64,000 bases of DNA from Dendrobium chrysotoxum (GCA_019925795.1 CM034305.1:63352573-63416572); one strand, 5' to 3'. Shown: positions 21,435 to 34,639, numbered from the stretch's first letter. Translations and numbers: made by a program. The notes: a model not told the origin generated them from the letters alone.

Positions 21435-22764
21435 ATAAATCTAGTTTGTCTCTACTTCTATGCGTCTTAGCTACAGTACAATATTCCATGGAGCTTGCAC
21501 TTCGTTATTTCTTTGCAAAATGAGTTATTTTTCTGCTTGTTCTTCTTTCTTCCTCACCAACCAAATCTGATAGCTTTTCTACGCTTCACTAATCATAGTT
21601 TTGTGTAGATTATCATGCCTAAGGCAAATTTCTTCAAAGTTTTCATAATGTTTGGCAGTCTAATGCAGTGAGATTTAGCAGTTAATTAGTCCTGTGAGTA
21701 TGAATTATGCTGTTTTGATCTTAATTATTGATGTAATTGAACAGTCTTAATGCTAATAAACTTTTGTTAAGCTAATTAAATTTTATGTGGCTCTTAAATC
21801 TGCTTGATGGGGTATCATTAATTTTATATTAGCTTTTGACTATGACAAGTAATTAGCGAGGTTTAAGACAAAAATGTCATCCATATGAATAAGACTGCAC
21901 TAATGCTGTTTCTTCTAAAGCAAATAGAATTGGGCCTATCTGCAATTGACTTTAACGAATCATTAATGTTGTTTAGGTGCAAATTAAATTGTTCTTGCCT
22001 TCATCATTAGTAGAATTTTGTGGTATAATCATAATAAGTTGAAATAGTAAGACTAAATATCTAAAATAATTAGTTCTATTGATATTTAAAAAAAGTAATT
22101 GGTCAATGAGAAATAATATTTTGGTCCAATTTTCTTACTTAATTATAATTAATAAAAATAGAAATTATAGTTAAGATTTAATTACTTTGCTTAAACATTT
22201 ATCATCACTCCAACTTAAAGATTTATAATTATTTTTATAATTTGCTACTACTTTTTCTAAATGTTTTAATTTTTTTTTTTAAATGGTTTTAAAGTTAAAG
22301 AAGGTTGAAAAACCTAATTTGTTACTCCATGCTCAAGTCCAACACACTAAATGTTTAGATGTCTAGATGTTTAAGATTTTTGTAAGCTTCCCTCCCCCCC
22401 TTGTCATGAATCTATAGTTTATTTGGAAGGTATGGTTAGCTAGAATGTCCTCATCATAAACATATTAGTTTTCACTCTTCCATTGACTTTCATGAGGTTT
22501 TTAGTATTCAAAATGTGTGAAATATGGCCATTAGGGTTTGAAATTTGTGGAGCAAAGATGTACAAGAAGATATTTTTTATGATATAAATTGAGATTTTTG
22601 CTTTTGTAACACTAGAATCATAAGTTGGTTCTAGAAAGTCAAATCACCTCATGGAAGCCCTAGAAAGTTGAAATATCACCAAACTTTGGGAATGTATGAA
22701 GAAACCAACACCTAAAATTTTTTTGTTTGATGATGAACTAAGGATGGTGGTATGAGTAAAAAAC
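21435..22764. other. AT-rich spacer
   Basis: No gene, repeat or TE motif that I can support on either strand. Confidence 0.6.
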
Positions 22765-22772
22765 AAAGTAGA

Positions 22773-22905
22773 TATTTTTTTTTTTAATTTTTGAGCTAAT
22801 TTAATTGGAACTCACACACATGTATACACTAGACTGCGAACTCATGGCCTTTTGATTGGATTAGATTCACCCAACCACTAGGTAGGTCAAAGTGGGCTGC
22901 ATAAT
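22773..22905 (-). mobile_element. tRNA-derived SINE 2
   Basis: Minus strand: A-box-like CTAGTGGTTGGGTGAATC, B-box-like GGCCATGAGTTCGCAGTC, a TGTGTGTGAGTT segment and an A-tail (T-run 22775-22785 on plus). Flanking AAAGTAGA occurs at 22765-22772 and 22906-22913, and the match extends with one mismatch to about 11 bp. Same family as SINE 1 and SINE 3. Confidence 0.75.
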
Positions 22906-23130
22906 AAAGTAGAGAATGATGCTTAAAATGTCAAAGCATGTTAAATTGTATACATAATTTGTTACAACATGCACAAGTTAAAGCATCTATCTATGATCTA
23001 TGAATACACACATATTAAACATTCATTGTTTTAACTATTGGAACTTGATTCTTAATCAAGATTTGGTTCCACCAAAATTTTGTATTCATTTGTTATGATT
23101 CATTGATTATTTGAAAAATATTGGCAAGAA

Positions 23131-23790
23131 TTAGGTTTGCAAATGAACCAAGTATCCTACTCGAGGTTCAGCTCATTTGCTAAAATCATGTTCCAACTTG
23201 AACTTGATTAAAGTACTTGTAGTATTGTTCAAGTTCGGCTTGTTTATATTTATAGCTATTTGAGCTTAGCTCTTTAGTTAACCAAACTAGCCTTATCAAT
23301 CCTATCAACGAGCAACAATATTAAATAGCTTGTTAGTTGACCAAAAAAAATCTTATTGAAGTTTTTAATAACCTTCCTAATGAACTTAAAAATAATGATT
23401 TATTGATTGAATTGTTAAATAAATAAGTATTTAAATGAGCATAAACAAATAGCTTGTGTTCACTCACAAAAATAATCTTATATAGAAAAGAACAAGGCTC
23501 TCTCTCTTAATCACATATTAAATAAATTTATAATCAAGTCTTAAATAAGTACATTATAGCCTTAATTGAGTTTGTTAACGAGGTTGTTTAAGAACTCTAA
23601 ATGATATTGTTTTTTAACATAAATAAATCAAACAAACTACAATCCTAGCTTGTTCATTTATAAATTGAGTATTTAAAAAAATTGTTCAAACTTATTCTAT
23701 TAATTAATTAAATGATCATGAATAAGCTCTAATTGAACTATATTACAAGTAGCTTGTCAAGCATAAACATCCTTAGCATAAATATATTAC
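23131..23790. mobile_element. Possible decayed hAT-like element
   Basis: Starts TTAGGTTTGCAAATGAACCA with many repeats of AGCTTGTTAGTT, CAAGCTTGTTC and TTTATTTAAC type words, and ends GCTTGTCAAGCATAAACATC. Resembles the ends of the element at 56567-59075. No target duplication seen; old copy or chance composition. Confidence 0.35.
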
Positions 23791-25310
23791 TTTTGTTCTT
23801 CCTAGGCTACCATTGGATCTAATATTTTAAGATTTCTTTTATTGTAACTATAGCCCTCATAAAATAGTGAAATTTGTGTAGCCAAGATGTATGAGTAATA
23901 ATTTCTAAATAATAAGAATTTATATATTTTTCTTTTTTTTAGCACTAAAATATTAAGTTACTTATAGAAAGTCAAGCACTTCTTGGTATGAAGAATTAAA
24001 AATATCTAAAGAAACCGACTTAAAACATTAATTATGATTGATGAAGAATTAAAAATATGATATAAGTAAATAACAAAGTAGCTAAAGAAGCTTAAAATGT
24101 AGAGCCATCAGAACAAGATGGTAAGCTTTTGGTTAGAAGAAAGATGGTTATGGTAGCAAGAAAAGTGATTAATGTGTACTAATAGCTACAACATCCTAAT
24201 GTGTTCCACCTTGATATTTTTAGCTACTAATGGCAATGCAATAGTATGGAAGAGGGGGATTTGATATTGTTCGATTGATGATATTAATAATTGTCTATTA
24301 ATGACAATTTGACATAATGTATGAGTCGTCACCACACTTCTGTTTGATATATAATATTATTTTAATATTATTATTTTTTAAATTTTATGGTGAAAATGAA
24401 CTTTTCTTAATTGGATTTGCTATAATGTTGTATCCATAAGAAAGTTGTTATCATTTAGTATTTAATGCCGATAATTAGCTTCTCAATTTTCACAAATAAT
24501 ATTAATCTAAACGGGAACTTATAAATTTTCAACTATTGAGTGTTAGTCAATACCTTTTTACTTTTTTATCTTTAATTAAATTATTTGACAATAATATTTT
24601 TCCAATTAAAAAAATCTAAGATAATTACTTTAAATTAGCTCTTAGATTGAAGATCACTTAAAAAGTATATCAATTTTCAACTCGGATTGAGTTCACATTG
24701 AAGTTAGCAAGTTGACTAATGTTTTAAGCCAGACTTAGATTGAATTTAAATTGAATCAAGCCTAAATAGGATTGAGCTAGTACAAGATCAAATTGTGAAG
24801 TATTTATTTGTGTGTATGATTGCATATATTTATATTTATGTATGCATTTATATTTAAATGAATGCATAAATGTATCTATTCTTTTTGAATGAATATTATT
24901 TTCTTTCACCAAAGTTCTTTAATATAAGTCCAAAATTTTTATTTGTAGACTTCCTAAGAAGGAAGGTGTGCTCAATACGTTTCTAATATTGCACTGAGTA
25001 ATAAGTAAAGAATTGATATAACCTTGCTATCACTATAAGAAATAGCTAAAACATTAAAAACATGTTAAAATATGAGTACTAACTAATAAGGAAGGATTCT
25101 TAAAACCCATATTTTTCTTGCATCACCTTGTGTTTCCCATTTACAATAAAACCTCTTTATATATTCCTCAGAGTTTTATTCTCACCATGTTTCTATTGCT
25201 TCTTCTTTATTAAAGTGCTCAATTAATTTGAGATCATTGCATCTCTTTTTTTGATCTCATATACACTTCTTGAACTACTTTGCTCTAATTCTTGAATTCT
25301 ACGTGCTAAG
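23791..25310. other. AT-rich spacer
   Basis: Nothing recognisable. A 62-codon minus-strand frame (24724-24912) is low-complexity. Confidence 0.6.
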
Positions 25311-25336
25311 TTTTTTTTTTTTTTTTTTTTTTTTTT

Positions 25337-26772
25337 GGGAAATCCTCGGAGGGGCCTTCGTGTTAATTATAAAAAGGAGGTTACAAGGTCCTTAAAAGGA
25401 ACCTCCAGCTCGCTAATGCTCAGAAGAGTTACAAAAAAGAATAAACAAAAACCTAAGAGCCGGTGGTTCCTTGTGCTAAGAATTACAAAAAATTCTAATA
25501 ACATTCTAAAGCTGCAAGAAAAAGGACTCCAAAAAAGGAAGAACAGTAAAATATCAATAAGCACATTCTTCCTGCAAAAAAAGGATGGCTAAAACCCAAA
25601 TACCAAACGGCTTGAAAAAAATGAGCATCCTGCCAAAAAAGACACGCCAAATGTCCCGCCTTGCAACCTGCACAATTAAAAAACTCCAAAAAAGATAGGT
25701 AATGTGACAAAGATTGTGTAACCAGGAATAACAATTGTAAAGCATCAAACAATTAATATTAATAAGTTGAGAAGAGGTGTCAAACCCAATGTTATTCCAA
25801 ATAACAGTTTCAATGAGGATAAAACCAGCAGGCTCTATATCAAAAATCCAACAACTGCAATGGTCAGAAGAAGAGAGAACAAAGGCATACAATGAATAAA
25901 GGACCAGGAGCATAAACCAGAACAAGAACAACGAACCACCAAGACACTATCAGTTAAGATAGAAATCTTATCAAGCCACCTAACAGCCAAACCAACATTA
26001 GTAATTGTCATGAGGTAAATCAAAAATAAGGTCCAGATATGTAATTCAGATAACTGAAACTCATTCCAGAGAACATCCCCCATAATACCACAAACACTCA
26101 AGAACAGGGACATAATAAAAAGACTCTGCAGCCGAATAGAAACCAGAGACACATGAAGAGGACTCAGCTGCCAGACAACCAACTCAGCCACTCAAAAAAG
26201 AGTCACCAAGAGACCACAAAGAACATAACCAAAGCAAAAACTCAACACAGAAGACCTAGACCGGATACTTCCCGGAAAGGCAACAACAAAAAACCAAAAC
26301 CAGCTCAACATGAGATGCCAAAACATTACCAAAGGCAGGAAAGGAGACCCCCATTTAAGGCTACCAGTCCAAGTATCAGCACCCAGAGTAAGCACAGACG
26401 CCTCACAGCCAAACCAGACTGAAGCAAAATGATATTCTTAAACATCTCCAGATGCCATCTACCAGCATTATCACCACCATAACAATAACACTTGCTAACC
26501 TTAACAGTAAACTGACATCCATATTGTTCCTATGAAGTAAAATCAGAAACAGATAACGATACCAGAACTAAACTCCAGAAAGCCCCAAGGAAAACAACAC
26601 AAGCCCACACAGAAAGACCCAAAAAACCATAAAAGAGAAATTAAACCAGCAGGTAAAGAATACAGAGCCAACAAACAAAACATCACCCATTACGGATATA
26701 AGACAAACCATCTTTGTCTAAATTAATAAAACCTTTGACCAAATGAGGTAAATCCCTGATATCAAATTCCTT
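25337..26772 (-). other. LINE C 3' UTR
   Basis: About 1.4 kb, A/C-rich on plus, hence T/G-rich on the sense strand. The overlapping hydrophobic frames at 25495-26191 follow from composition and lack domains. It carries the shared 3' core near its left end (TTACAAGGTCCTTAAAAGGA). Confidence 0.7.
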
Positions 26773-27344
26773 CTAAGACTCAAACTGACAACCAAACTTA
26801 GCAAGACAATCCGCACAGGAGTTGCCTTCCCGAAATATGTGAGAAATGGTATAGTTGAGAGTAGCAAGAGAATGTTTAATTTTCCTAATTATATAGAAGT
26901 TTTGAGGATTCCCCTCCACCACATTCTCAATGATCTGAATTAAAAGCATAGCGTCCACCTCAATCCAAACATATTGAAAACCCAATATAATACAGATATC
27001 AAGACCATAGTACAAACCCATGAGCTCGACAGTAATAGTATTAGAATTAGTTAAAGGCCCAGCGTAAGTAGCTAAAATAGACCCCAACCTATACAAATAA
27101 TGCCACCCGCACCCACAGTGTTGGGACCAACAGAGCCATCAGAATTAAGCTTAACATAAGGAAAAGAAGGCTTAATCCACTTCACAATCCTCCCCAAATT
27201 TCCAGAGTTAACAGAAATGATGTTAATACCAAGATCTAAAGCCATATTGCAACAATTATGAAAATTCTTATCAGAAATAAGTTTGACAAAGTAAAGTTGC
27301 AAAAGTTTATTCCTCACATTAGAGATAATTTGATTGGCATCCAT
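26773..27344 (-). pseudogene. LINE C RNase H domain
   Basis: Two overlapping pieces (27344-27072 and 27096-26773, different frames) give KPSFPYVKLNSDGSV, GAGGII, then ITVELMGLYYGLDIC, YVWIEVDAMLLIQII and ISHIFREGNSCADCLAKFGC. All catalytic positions are present (SDG Asp, VEL Glu, IEVD Asp, terminal HIFREGN-CAD block), unlike LINEs B and I. One frameshift near 27085 separates the halves. In plant L1 elements this domain would remove RNA from RNA:DNA hybrids after reverse transcription. Confidence 0.85.
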
Positions 27345-28363
27345 CTTGATGTCATTATATTTGGAATCATTTCTCGCTTTCCACAGATATCACATAATAA
27401 GGATAGGCAATAAATTATAAATGTGACCTTTAACTCTATTCATCCAACATTTCAAAATAGAAAAGATATCACTATTAGAATGAAAGTTACCTTTATTAGC
27501 CAAATCAAAAAAATACATTCACACTTTAATAGCAATATCCCCATTAACAAAGGCATGATTGACATTTTCAATGCTAGCACAACATTGACATTTAGAAGGA
27601 ATATAAAAACCTTTTTTCCAGAGTAAGGCATCAACAGGAAGGAAACCTTTAAGACATCTCCACACAAGAATGGAATAAGATAAAGAAATATTATTATGCC
27701 ATAACCCATTATAAATGTGGGAGCTAACAAGTTTAACTCTAAAAGTATTCCAGACATCTTTTAAATGAAACTTACCAGAGGAAGAAACATTGAACAAAAT
27801 TTTATCCTTGTGGTGCAGTTGAATAGGGATAGTCAGAATAAAGTCAACAAGAGCAATAGGTAAAATTTCCACAATAGTATTGACATTCCAGGACCCATTG
27901 ACAATAAAGCTCTTAACCTTAATATTATCAATAGTGTGCGAGTGTAAATAAGTATCAATGGAATAAGGCCCCAACCAATTATCTTGCCAAAAAAAATGTC
28001 ACCTTTGCCCAAGCCCCATTGAATTAATTGCTCCGCCTCCCATTTAATGTTGCAAAGCCTTTTCCACACTAAAGAATCAGAACTTTTATAATGGCTTAGC
28101 AAGGGATGGATATTATTGCAATACTTAACATTCATAAATTGAGCCCATAAACTGATATTAGCTCTAAAAGAGAACCATAATTTATAAGAGAAAGCCTGAG
28201 CAGTATTAGAAATATTCTTGCAACCTAAACCACCTTCATTAAAAACCCCACAACTATTCTTCCAAGACGCCCAATAAATGCAGGAAATATTATTTCTAGA
28301 GCCCCAAAAAAACTTATTAAACATTCTTTCCAATCTAAGGCAAATAGACATAGTAGGTTGCAT
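27345..28363 (-). pseudogene. LINE C post-RT region and zinc-binding (zf-RVT) domain
   Basis: Right piece (28363-27990): MFNKFFWGSRNN, IYWASWKNSCGVFNEGGLGC and DSLVWKRLCNIKWEAEQLIQ, the usual post-thumb segment. A frameshift near 27980 follows. Left piece (27974-27519): GSWNV, then GKFHLKDVWNTFRVK, and the Cys/His cluster SKCQCCASIENVNHAF. Then, close to 27370, the linker into RNase H. Confidence 0.85.
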
Positions 28364-29843
28364 AGTGCAACAAAAATATGGGAATAGAATTCAAAACACT
28401 TTTAATAAGCACAAGTCTTCCACCAAAAGAAAGAAAATTAGAAGACCAGTTCAAAAGCTTTCTTTGAAGAATAGTAAATATATCCTCAAAAAGGTGAGTT
28501 TTTTTCCTACCTTTAAAAATAGGAGTACCTAAATACTTAATGGGCAACGACTTCGAATTAAAACCACAAATCCTTTGAATATCATTAATTCTACTACGGT
28601 TCATAGCACTAGTAACAATAAAGCTTCTTTTGTCATTATTAATGGCCAGCCCACTCATATCTTGAAACAGAGAAAGAAAATTGATTAAGGTTTTAACATT
28701 ATTAATCGAACCATTAGAAAAGATGATAAAATCATCGGCAAAACTAAGGTGAGTAATCGGGATACCCCGAATAGTACGGAACAATAGCTTAGGATGTCTT
28801 AAGTATAATTCTTTCAAACCCCTAGAAAGATACTCCATAGCAATAATAAACAAAGCAGGAGACAAGGGATCACCTTGCCTTAAGCATTGAGAAGATTTAA
28901 AGAAACCATGATTCCTCCCATTAATGATCAAAGTGAAGTAACAATCCTCAATACTATTTTTAATAAGTAAAATAAAAGAGGCACTGAAACCAAAAAGAGA
29001 CAACACATTGTACAAAAAATTCCAATTAAGATTGTCATAGGCTTTAGTGATATCGAGTTTAAAAATAATATTGCCCCCTTTAACTTTAGCATTAATGTCA
29101 TGCGTAATCTCTTGGGCAAGAAGAACATTATCAAAAATACTTCTCCACATTTTTTGAAAAAAATTAGTTGTAAACCCATCCAGGCCAGCAGCAGAGTCCC
29201 CATTCATGTCCTTAATGATGTTCCAAATCTCAGACTCAGAAGGAGATTCAGTGAGCAGTTGGTTGTCAATATCACTAATAATGTGAGGGATAACAAAGGG
29301 ATTTGTAATAGGAGTACAATTAATCTTATTATTAAAAATTCTATTGAAGTGGTCGACACCAGACTTAATAATACAATCCTCAGAGTCATAGACACGGCCA
29401 TTACCATCATTAATTTTATGAATGTGATTCTTAACTCTCTTTTTATTAGCCAAATTATGGAAAAATTTGGTATTTCTATCACCCTCCAAGATAACCTTAG
29501 CATTAGACTTTTGCCTCTAAAAAATTTCTTCTTGATTCTGTAGCTGAAAAAGAGCATTCTTAGCCTCATTGAGGCTAAAAAGATTTTCAGAATTAGGATT
29601 GTCCATAAAGACTTTATCCAATTCAATCACCTTATTCTCCGCATCTTTAATATTAGTAAAGATATTCTTGAATTTATTTTTATTCCACCATCTCAGAATT
29701 TGCTTAAGTCTACTAAGTTTGGACCACAATCTAGCCATACCAGTAATATTATTATCGGGGTAAACAGAAGCATGCCAGTTAGTGTGAATCAAATTCATAA
29801 ATTCTTCATGTAAAATTCATATATTTTGAAATCTTAGTTCTTC
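28335..29843 (-). pseudogene. LINE C reverse transcriptase with an internal deletion
   Basis: An open frame of 384 codons (29489-28335) starts MEGDRNTKFFHNLANKKRV and contains SAAGLDGFTTNFFQKMW, IIFKLDITKAYDNLNW (motif A), LRQGDPLSPALFIIAMEYLS (motif B), LSFADDFIIFS (catalytic FADD), LPIKYLGTPIFKG and WSSNFLSFGGRLVLI. Between FFQKMWRSI and VLLAQEI the block with the FRPISL and NQSAFIPGR motifs is missing, a loss of roughly 100 residues kept in frame. So the fingers are incomplete and activity is unlikely despite the long frame. Upstream pieces (29798-29517) are the endonuclease-RT linker in another frame. Confidence 0.9.
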
Positions 29844-30066
29844 ACCTTGTCCTTTATTTTTACTAGTTAGTTATTCTATCTTGTCTTTTTGTTCTATTCA
29901 TGAACAATGAGATACCAAGAAATTGATCAAGTGTAATGAGTTGATAAATTTTTGCCATAGGTAATGAACATAACCTTACGATCCAATTCCTTAGATAAAC
30001 ACCTAAGGTTGCTTTGTACATAATCTCAATTCTTATAAGTTATTAAGAGATGTACAGTATTTATAG

Positions 30067-31674
30067 TTTTTTTGGGGGGCAAACCAACAAAAGGGGCTTT
30101 TGTGTTAAACATCAAAAATAGGTTTCATGTCCTTAAAAGGATCAATTGCTCACTTATTCTCAGAGAGCTACATTCAAAACAAAATAAGACCTAGAGAGCC
30201 AAAGTCCCTACTAAGAATACAACATCAAAAGCAAAAGAAAAAAAAGAAAAAAGCGAAAGGGAGGCAGGAAGCCATCACCCAAAAAAAAGACCAAGCAAAA
30301 GCCAACTCGAAGCACCTGCAACTTAACAAGAGCTAGAATTGACACAATAGAAGCCCAAGATCAGATCCTCAAAATAGCCCCTCAGAAACCAAAGGAAATA
30401 CCTGAAAAAAAAAATACTAGAAAGAAAACTCTATCAAACCAAAGAAACAAAACCACCCAAAATAAAAGGAAACATCGACCCAGAATAGATGACAAAGCCA
30501 TCAAAGAGGCAATCACCAACAGCTTGAGACACAAAGCAAGCAGGACAACAACCATCAAGCTAAACATATATAACAAGAACACCCAGGACCAACATATCCA
30601 GCAAGGACAACACCTGTACAGGTAACCAAAAGCATCCACCTACATACAGTGACTGAGCACGCAAATCAAAAACTAGAAGAACCATAGCCACTCAAGATGC
30701 ACAAAAGAAACAAAAAAAATTAAACCAAATAACCCACTAATAGGAACTCTTCCAGCAAGCCAGAAAAGAAAAGAAAGCCATAACCAAGAAAATAACCAAG
30801 AGGGAATAAAGAACAAAAAGAGAAAAGGAAACTAAAGTTTCCTCAAGGGAAACCCAATTAGTCCAACCTGATCATGCCCCATAAAGCAGGAAGCTCGTTC
30901 ACATTAAAAAACACTTCAGTAGAAGATAAAGTGACCCCTTTCTTAGCGAGCCAATCCGCACAAACATTATCCTCCCTATGAATGTGAGAAATCACAAAGT
31001 CACAATTCTCCATAACACTCATGATATTTCTAAAGATATAAAATAGATTAGTATTCCTATAGCCTTGAGACTTAATGAGATTTACCAACACTAAAGATTC
31101 ATATTCATTCCAAATTTTATCAAAATTATGATCCCTGCAAAGCTTAAGACCCAACAATAAAGCAAAAGCCTCTGCAAAAATCACCTTACTAGCTAGTAGG
31201 AATGTAAGAAGCAAAAGCAAATGTCATATCACCTTTATAGTCCCTCACAATACCACCTCCATCAGCACCACTCTTAGAAACCAACCCATCGACATTTTAT
31301 TTACACTAATGCAAGGAGGGTATCTTCCAAAAAAGAATTTTAGAGCTCAAATTCTTTCTCTCACCATCAAAAGAAGCATGGAAATAGGAAGCCCACTCCT
31401 TCTTACCCTTAAAATGCTTAGGGGGAAGAAGCTCGGCCGAGATCATATCATGAAATTTATTCTTTAGCGCAACAATGATTCTATCCGAACTCATCTTCGT
31501 ATTATGATTCTTGCTATTATTTCTTTCAATCCAAAGAAGCCAAAACACCAACATAGGAATAACAGTTAAAATATGACCAGCGGGTCTATATAGAAACCAA
31601 AAAGCAAGAAGATTGCATATCCAAAATAGAATAATTAAGGTTCATGCGAAATAATTTATAATCATAAACTAATT
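30067..31674 (-). mobile_element. L1-type LINE 'D', 5'-truncated
   Basis: T-run at 30067-30073, then the 3' core (GGGGGGCAAACCAACAAAAG, GGCTTTTGTGTTAA). 3' UTR to about 30857, RNase H, then the FWLLWIERNNS linker. A short TATTTATAG flank occurs at 30058-30066 and 31675-31683, a plausible 9-bp target duplication. Protein similarity (KLFRMNLNYSIL) reaches to about 31670, consistent with that right boundary. Confidence 0.8.
30858..31674 (-). pseudogene. LINE D RNase H and linker
   Basis: Pieces: MLVFWLLWIERNNSKNHN (31554 downwards), SLHXX region in poor shape, then VIFAEAFALLLGLKLC (catalytic Glu kept), IWNEYESLVLVNLI (the usual ETDS Asp is Tyr) and CDFVISHIHREDNVCADWLA. Several frame breaks. 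The 3' UTR left of 30858 has a Leu/Val/Phe-rich frame (30382-30639) that I treat as composition. Confidence 0.75.
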
Positions 31675-31683
31675 TATTTATAG

Positions 31684-32036
31684 TACCATCATGAATCTTA
31701 TTTGTGCCTTATATATATATATATATATATAACTTCTCACAATTTTTTCAATTGTTTTAAATAATCTTATAGAATAATCAGATTTTATTGTGTAATAAAG
31801 AATGTTCAATTCCCTTGTTCGATCAAGCCTAGCTTAGATAAATTTCAGACTTTAAATGCTTTCTCAAAATGAACTCCATCCTTATTCGTTTTAGTTGTAA
31901 TATGCCACATGCAGGATCCTAACTTTTAGGTAATTCACTTATGATACTCTTCTTATTATTAAAAAAAATTATACTATCCAAAAATGGTGGTTTGTGCATA
32001 GCTTAACCTTTTGGTGTTTTTTTCTTATGAAAATAT
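31684..32036. other. AT-rich spacer with (AT)n
   Basis: A TATATATATATATATATATA microsatellite lies at about 31711-31731. Nothing else recognised. Confidence 0.7.
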
Positions 32037-34190
32037 TAATTTTATTTCATCCGAAAAAGGGGGTCAATAGACCTAAAAGGGATCACAAACTCGCTAAATG
32101 CTTAAAGAGCTGCATTAACAATGAAATAAAACCTACTTAGTTAAAGATCCTAATCTAAGTACATGAAATAAAATAAAAGGCAAGCAAGGAGCCTCAGCCC
32201 AAAAACTCCATTAGGAGCAACCAAAAATTCATATCACGAACCTTTAGAGTTCAGACCAATCAGGCACATCCTGTAAAATTGAAGATAAATAAAAATATAC
32301 ACATAACAAAGAAGAAGGATGAGCATAACCTAATAAGGATGACCTAAGATAGTATATCAGGATTACAACAAAGGAATACCATAAGGGAAAAAGGGATTCG
32401 AAAAAATAAAAGATAACCAAAAGCCAACATCCATGCAACGAACCCCAATAAGGCACCAGCATACGAACTTGCAAAAATTAGAACGCTGCAAAAATCGAAG
32501 ACAACTTACAAGTCCCTTAGTATCATCAAAGCAAAGAAAACGCGTAGCTAATCCAGAGCCAACAAATAGAGTGTTCTGCACAATGAAAACTCATTAAAAA
32601 TTATTAGAATTAGAACAAACTGCAAGAAATACAGCCAGAAAGGGACCTTGCCCGAAAACCATAGACAACCAGGCATATCCAGTCCACCATACAACAACAT
32701 GGAAAACAACAAGAGAAAGGAGAGCATACCCTAACAACCCAACCAAACAAAGAGAAATAGGAACAAACTGTTTGAAACCCACCAACAAATAAAGAACAAG
32801 AAGACCTACCTTAAGAAACGTTAATGATACGAAAACAAAACAATTGAGATAGGATTAAAAAATAGCGTTATATCTAGTGATGCTAACATCTGAGGAACTT
32901 TTAGCCATACTTTTTTTAATTTTTTTTTATTTTTTTTCCTTTACTATTAGCCAAAGTAGAATCATCTTTGCGAATAAGAACAACATTTAAATCAACTTCT
33001 TTCTAAAAAAATATTTGAATTAAATCCTTCATCAGCAGCGTTAATCTCTCCATCCTTCCAAATAAAAACAGACATACTAGAAGGGCTCTTAACCTCCTGA
33101 AGCATCCCTTCCATATTGATCATAGGCTCACCAGCAGAGATAGAAGAAATAGGAATGAAAATATGGGTATTGAATTGGACACATCCTCACCACCAAAAGA
33201 AAGATTTGAACCAACTAAAGGAGCCATTTGAATACGGTTTTCAACAATAAGATCAGAATTAGAAATACCATCACCATTTATAGAAGAGATCGCATCTCCT
33301 AAAATACCAGGGGATTCAGTAATATGATTAACATAAAGAGAATTTTCAAGAGGATGCAGGTTATTATGTTTGCAGACCTCTAATGGAAGTTCATTAATAC
33401 ATACATTCACTTCCCCAGAAGGAAGTGGATTATTAGCTTTCGAGAGAGGCACATTAGCAACCACTTTCTCATCCAAAGGAATAGTAGCATTCATACTTAA
33501 AATAGGAGCTATAATAGCATTTCCATTTGTATCATTCCCCCACATCTACTTTCTTGTTCAAACGATGTTTTCCTCAAATGAGGATGAAGAATATAATATT
33601 CTTTTTTACTAAGATCAAGAGTTTTGCAATGTTCACAAAAAGGGGTGAAACCCTCCATAGCAACTTTTGGACATACCCAAATTTTTCAGAACTTATCCAC
33701 ACACAATTAGAATTTTTTTTAGAAATATCAAGTTCAACAAGAATCCTAGCTACTAAAGGCCTCGAACCATTAGCCGTAACACTCTCAAATTTTCAGAGGA
33801 CACCCAAATATAAAACCCAAACCATGTAAAGTTCTTGGAGAAAAAAATGTGTCCTCAAATCTAGAAATGAAATCCAAATCGAGATTATAGGTGATTCCAC
33901 AGTAATATTGAAAAAAGGAGACCACTTAATAAGCTTCATATAACAACTGTTAACATAATAAGATCGGTAGGAAAAAATTCTACTGTAGTCTAAGTCGCTA
34001 TTTAGTTTGATCAGAATATGCCTGGGATCAAGTAAAGTTATTGAAAAATCATCACTAAGCTTAAGATTAAAGAAAATTTACCATATCCAGATTGGTTTAT
34101 GAATAGTAAATTTCCCAATCAGAGCAAACACAAAGGGTGCTGCCAAAGCCTCCACCTCCTCTTCAGAAATTCAAAGGGCACTTAAATCTA
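32037..34190 (-). mobile_element. ORF1-only LINE 'E'
   Basis: At the left a degraded 3' core (GGGGGTCAATAGACCTAAAA, AGGGATCACAAACTCGCTAA) marks the 3' end. An ~830-bp 3' UTR leads directly into the end of ORF1 near 32870, and ORF1 continues to about 34190 where the copy is 5'-truncated. There is no endonuclease, RT or RNase H sequence. Possible old target copies: CTTATGAAAATATTA (near 32022) and CTATGTGAAAATAATGA (near 34187), only roughly alike. The structure is shared with LINE F. Confidence 0.75.
32860..34190 (-). pseudogene. LINE E ORF1 (DUF4283)
   Basis: From right to left: EALAAPFVFALIGKFTIHKP, then LDPRHILIKLNSDLDYSRIF, YRSYYVNSCYMKLIKWSPFF, ESPIISIWISFLDLRTHFF, GSRPLVARILVELDISKKN, then a knuckle region PFCEHCKTLDLS lacking the usual GH and last Cys. 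An open acidic tail (33545-33120) carries NGDGISNSDLIVENRIQ. The end reads KKNKKK and SSDVSITRYNAIF before a stop. It aligns along its length with LINE A ORF1; about the first 60 residues are missing. A few stops and shifts. Confidence 0.8.
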
Positions 34191-34203
34191 TGTGAAAATA
34201 ATG

Positions 34204-34639
34204 AAATCATCTTAGTTTCATGTATTGAGATTGATGTCTAAACCTCTAGTTTAGAAGTTCATAACTAAACCACTTGAGTTAAGGCTCTTTGATGGACTTT
34301 CTAAGATTATTTTTTAAAAAATAGAATAATAATTATTAAACAAAATGATAATTACAAAATGAAGGAACTATAGGCTAATACAAAATAACAAAATACAAAG
34401 ATGACAATCCCTAGTCATGTTCTATTTCTTATTTGGATGCATGATATAATATTTTAGGGCACTTCACAAGTGTCTTCCTTTTGCCTCGACTATAACGTCC
34501 ACTAGTATTTTATCTGTCAAAATCTAAGTTCTCTTATGGAGTTTCATAATTTTATCAAATGAAGTTGCAAAAGTAAACTAATCTTGCTCATATACAAATA
34601 AAATATGTTAAGGCCCAACAAAATTACTTAAAAAAGTTA
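34204..34639. other. AT-rich spacer
   Basis: Separates LINE E from the LINE F target site. Nothing recognised. Confidence 0.6.

Larger units (their letters stand above)
25311..29843 (-). mobile_element. L1-type LINE 'C', 5'-truncated, ~4.5 kb
   Basis: 3' end: 26-base T-run (25311-25336) then GGGAAATCCTCGGAGGGGCC and CTTCGTGTTAATT. Going right: 3' UTR, RNase H, zinc-binding domain, RT, and the endonuclease-RT linker, ending near 29843 where the LRFQN block aligned with LINE A stops. It is the longest L1 copy in the window. I found no convincing target duplication. Confidence 0.9.

Noticed and set aside
28335..29489. Functional host reverse transcriptase gene
   Set aside because: It is LINE C ORF2 with a missing finger block, L1 3' end and zf-RVT/RNase H remnants in the same element.
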